A stretch of DNA of 13,467 nt, taken from positions 1 to 13,467 of the forward strand of contig PFQB01000048.1 of NCBI GenBank assembly GCA_002793355.1, written 5' to 3'. Position numbers and translations under genes: made by a program. Origin of the DNA: Candidatus Dojkabacteria bacterium CG_4_10_14_0_2_um_filter_Dojkabacteria_WS6_41_15. GTDB taxonomy: Bacteria; Patescibacteriota; Dojkabacteria; GCA-002793355. This document shows, piece by piece, positions 11,200 through 13,467 of the stretch. Below the pieces are notes generated by a model, which was not told the origin of the DNA, did not search any database, and saw only the letters and a list, made by a program, of their open reading frames with translations. The first letter of the stretch is position 1. Each line of letters starts with the position of its first letter.

Positions 11200-13467
11200 A
11201 TGGCCAGAAAGAAAATATACATTCGGGTTGCTTTATTGTTGCTCTTTGTTTTGTCGTTACTTTACTCTTTTGAATCTGTATCCGCAGCAACGTACTATGT
11301 CGCGGGTGATGTCGGAAGCGATGCCTATTCAAGTGCTCAAGCACAGAGTACGGCAACCCCATGGCAGACGATACAAAAAGCCGCGAATACTATGGTAGCA
11401 GGGGATACGGTGAATGTTAAAGGTGGAATAACATATGCAGAAGGAGTTACCCCAGCGAATTCTGGGAACGCAACTCCGGGGAATCTCATTACTTATCAGT
11501 CCTGGGCTGGAACGGGGACCCCAATTGTTGATAGGGGCGGAGTAGGGGGGTGCTTTACTGTTTTCAAGAACTTTATTCAGGTCTCTGGCTTCGAAATCGA
11601 CCATTGCACTATAGGGATAATGGCATTCGGTACTGGCAATTATTTTGTCAATAACTTGGTGCATCATAGCAGCTCGGGCAGTGGCCTATATATTCGCAAC
11701 ACAAGCGGAAACAGTTATGTGTATAACAACACGGTGGTTGATAATGTGGGTACTGGAATCAATGCCTGGTCTGGTACTGGGCTTGTGGTGAGGAATAATA
11801 TAATCGTTGGAAATACGTTTGGTATTGGAAGCGATATCGGCGGTCTCCTAATCGATCATGACTATAACTTATTTTATGATAATTCAGGACTTTCCGGACA
11901 CCCAGAGTGGGGAACTGACTATATGGAGATAAACGGTATTTTTGCAGCACCTCACGATATTCATGCTGACCCTCTCTTTGTAGATGCTGCTAATGGTGAC
12001 TTCTCTTTGCAACCAAATTCACCTGCAATAAATATGGGAGTTGACTTAACTTCCAGTGGAGTCACAACAGACATTCGCGGTCGAGCTCGTCCCAATGCTG
12101 GAGCTTATGATATTGGTGCTTATGAAGATCCGAATCTGTACGTGGATGGAAGCGCAGGTCTGGACACGAATAACGGTTCGCTTACTGCGCCTTTTCTCAC
12201 CATTCAGAAAGGTGCGGATGTTGCGACGGCTGGGGATAATGTGAATGTCAGGGGAGGGATTACTTATAGTGCAACGACCTGTTCAAACGGTGTTATTTGT
12301 CTGGTAAACTCTGGAACTGCCAGTAATTATATAACCTATCAGCCTTGGGCAGAAACTGGAATACCGATAATTGATGCCACTGGGAAAGCAAATGGGTTCG
12401 ATACCAATACCAAGATGCGCGTTGCTATATCAGGCTTCAATATAAAAAATGCGTCTTTTGGGGGAATAAGAATATATAACACCCGGACCAGTGGTTACGT
12501 AATCGCAAGAAACAATATTTGTGAAAGCAATGGTGTTGGAATTTATAATTACTATAGTAAAGATAATAAAATATATAACAATGTTTTGTATAACAATGCG
12601 ATGGCTGGTTTCCACTCTGATGGGGGTGCATCCATTACAGGGTTAGAATTAAGAAACAATATCGCTGTGAACAATGGCTTTTTTGGAGGCCTAAGTGTAA
12701 GCTCAGGTATAACTGCTACATCAGATTACAATAATGTTTGGAATAATAGCGGAGGGAACTATTCACAAATTACTCCTGGTACACACGATATTTCCGTAGA
12801 CCCACTTTTTGTTGAGGTTTCCAGCAGTGATTTCCATATTTCATCTTCTTCACCCGTGATAAATTCAGGCGCCACTTTCTCTGAAGTCCCTACCGACATT
12901 GTTGGTGTTGCTCGCCCACAAGGTGTTGCCTACGACATTGGTGCTTACGAGTATTACGATGTATCTGTATCTTTGACCGCACTTTCCCCAGACCCAACGG
13001 CAGATACCACCCCAACCTTTACGGGAACTTCCTCAACACCTCACGGCTCCATTTCCTCTGTTTCATATTCTGTCGACGAGGGTGCGTGGACTTCTACTGG
13101 AGTAACAGGAACGACTTCTTACAGCATTACGCTACCTTCCGCATTGGCAGAAGGTGTGCACACGATTAAAGTTCGCGCCACAGACAGTAATGGCTACACA
13201 ACGGATTCCACACTGTTTGGTACAGGTTCCTTTACCGTAGACACTTCTGGGCCAGTAGGGAGTATCTCTGTTAACGCTGGAGCTATTGTTACCGCCGACC
13301 GTGATGTCATACTAACCCTGTCCGCCACTGATGCCCTTTCCAGTGTTACCCACGTGATGTTTTCGGAAAGTGCTACGTTTGTCGTTGCTTCTTGGGAGGC
13401 CTACGCTACCAGCAAAGCCTTTACTCTAAGTTCGAGTAATGGAACCAAGACTGTCTATGCCAAGTAC
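11200..13467 (+). CDS. Exported double beta-helix protein with Ig-like modules (3' end outside window)
   Basis: An uninterrupted frame of 756 codons runs from ATG 11200 to the window edge. The signal peptide is basic MARKK, a hydrophobic core, and VSA|A cleavage after residue 29. Two right-handed beta-helix domains follow in tandem: ~30-309 (TYYVAGDVGSDAYSS ... AYDIGAYE) and ~313-584 (LYVDGSAGLDTNNGS ... AYDIGAYE). Each opens with the T(I)QK-A-D/N...AGDxVNVxGG motif also found in the protein encoded at 7856. Residues ~587-682 form an Ig-like domain. From ~683 on, the 93-residue Ig-like module of the NHL protein appears and is cut by the edge. I expect the full protein to end in the same anchor module as its two neighbours, but that part is not visible. 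No catalytic residues of pectin lyases or other beta-helix enzymes are evident; adhesion or glycan binding is the more cautious reading. Confidence 0.88.
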   Translation, partial: MARKKIYIRVALLLLFVLSLLYSFESVSAATYYVAGDVGSDAYSSAQAQSTATPWQTIQKAANTMVAGDTVNVKGGITYAEGVTPANSGNATPGNLITYQSWAGTGTPIVDRGGVGGCFTVFKNFIQVSGFEIDHCTIGIMAFGTGNYFVNNLVHHSSSGSGLYIRNTSGNSYVYNNTVVDNVGTGINAWSGTGLVVRNNIIVGNTFGIGSDIGGLLIDHDYNLFYDNSGLSGHPEWGTDYMEINGIFAAPHDIHADPLFVDAANGDFSLQPNSPAINMGVDLTSSGVTTDIRGRARPNAGAYDIGAYEDPNLYVDGSAGLDTNNGSLTAPFLTIQKGADVATAGDNVNVRGGITYSATTCSNGVICLVNSGTASNYITYQPWAETGIPIIDATGKANGFDTNTKMRVAISGFNIKNASFGGIRIYNTRTSGYVIARNNICESNGVGIYNYYSKDNKIYNNVLYNNAMAGFHSDGGASITGLELRNNIAVNNGFFGGLSVSSGITATSDYNNVWNNSGGNYSQITPGTHDISVDPLFVEVSSSDFHISSSSPVINSGATFSEVPTDIVGVARPQGVAYDIGAYEYYDVSVSLTALSPDPTADTTPTFTGTSSTPHGSISSVSYSVDEGAWTSTGVTGTTSYSITLPSALAEGVHTIKVRATDSNGYTTDSTLFGTGSFTVDTSGPVGSISVNAGAIVTADRDVILTLSATDALSSVTHVMFSESATFVVASWEAYATSKAFTLSSSNGTKTVYAKY
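11287..12951 (+). repeat. Tandem duplication of a beta-helix domain
   Basis: Domain 1 is encoded at about 11287-12126 and domain 2 at about 12136-12951. They share the opening TIQK(A/G)A, AGDxVNVxGGITY, ITYQ(S/P)W, repeated NN-containing coils (YNNTVV, RNNI), DPLFV and the closing RARPNAGAYDIGAYE / VARPQGVAYDIGAYE. Their DNA has diverged widely, so the duplication is old. Confidence 0.75.
13390..13467 (+). repeat. 78-bp exact repeat, copy 2
   Basis: Identical base for base to 4124-4201 (constant offset of 9266). The match reaches the last base of the window and may continue beyond it. It lies at the same position within the 93-residue Ig-like module in both genes. Confidence 0.95.

Noticed and set aside
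1..13467. Use of UGA as a sense codon (code 25)
   Set aside because: The toxin, NHL and beta-helix/FG-GAP genes end naturally at UGA, two of them just after a membrane helix and basic tail, and no gene is broken by an internal UGA.

Overview
The window reads as a chromosomal segment of a small-genome, AT-leaning bacterium, most likely a Patescibacteria/CPR member. That placement is inferred from three things: a DUF6922-like/AbiEii pair, a VirD4-like ATPase with one N-terminal membrane helix and no conjugation genes beside it, and very large repeat-built exported proteins. UGA ends three of the genes here, so I see no sign of the UGA=Gly code found in some CPR lineages. Every gene is on the + strand.

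Layout. The 3' end of smpB (2-208) is followed by an overlapping antitoxin-like/toxin-like pair (287-571, 529-1140) and a hairpin terminator. Next come a Pro/Gln-rich protein of unknown function (1254-1802), a 1039-residue exported NHL-repeat protein (1874-4993), a VirD4/TraG-type ATPase (5165-7630), a 1091-residue exported beta-helix plus FG-GAP propeller protein (7856-11131), and the first 756 codons of another exported protein with two tandem beta-helix domains, cut by the window end (11200-13467).

The three giant proteins are built from shared parts. Two are visibly paralogous over their last ~245 residues: Ig-like domain, low-complexity linker, small beta domain, and a C-terminal membrane helix with a short basic tail. 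This looks like a common surface-display module carrying different ectodomains (NHL propellers; beta-helix plus FG-GAP propeller). The third shares the beta-helix type with the second and a 93-residue Ig-like module with the first. That module includes a 78-bp stretch identical in DNA to a stretch 9.3 kb away, a sign of recent exchange.

Expression. Three genes (287, 1254, 5165) start 5-7 nt after an extended -10 box sharing the form TGN-TA(T/C)A(A/C)T-AAC, so their mRNAs are predicted to be leaderless. A fourth (near 1874) has the same spacing but an unresolved start. The two beta-helix genes have leaders of about 27-29 nt, and the first has a Shine-Dalgarno sequence. The ATPase has its own promoter. 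Any role in assembling the surface proteins is only suggested by position.
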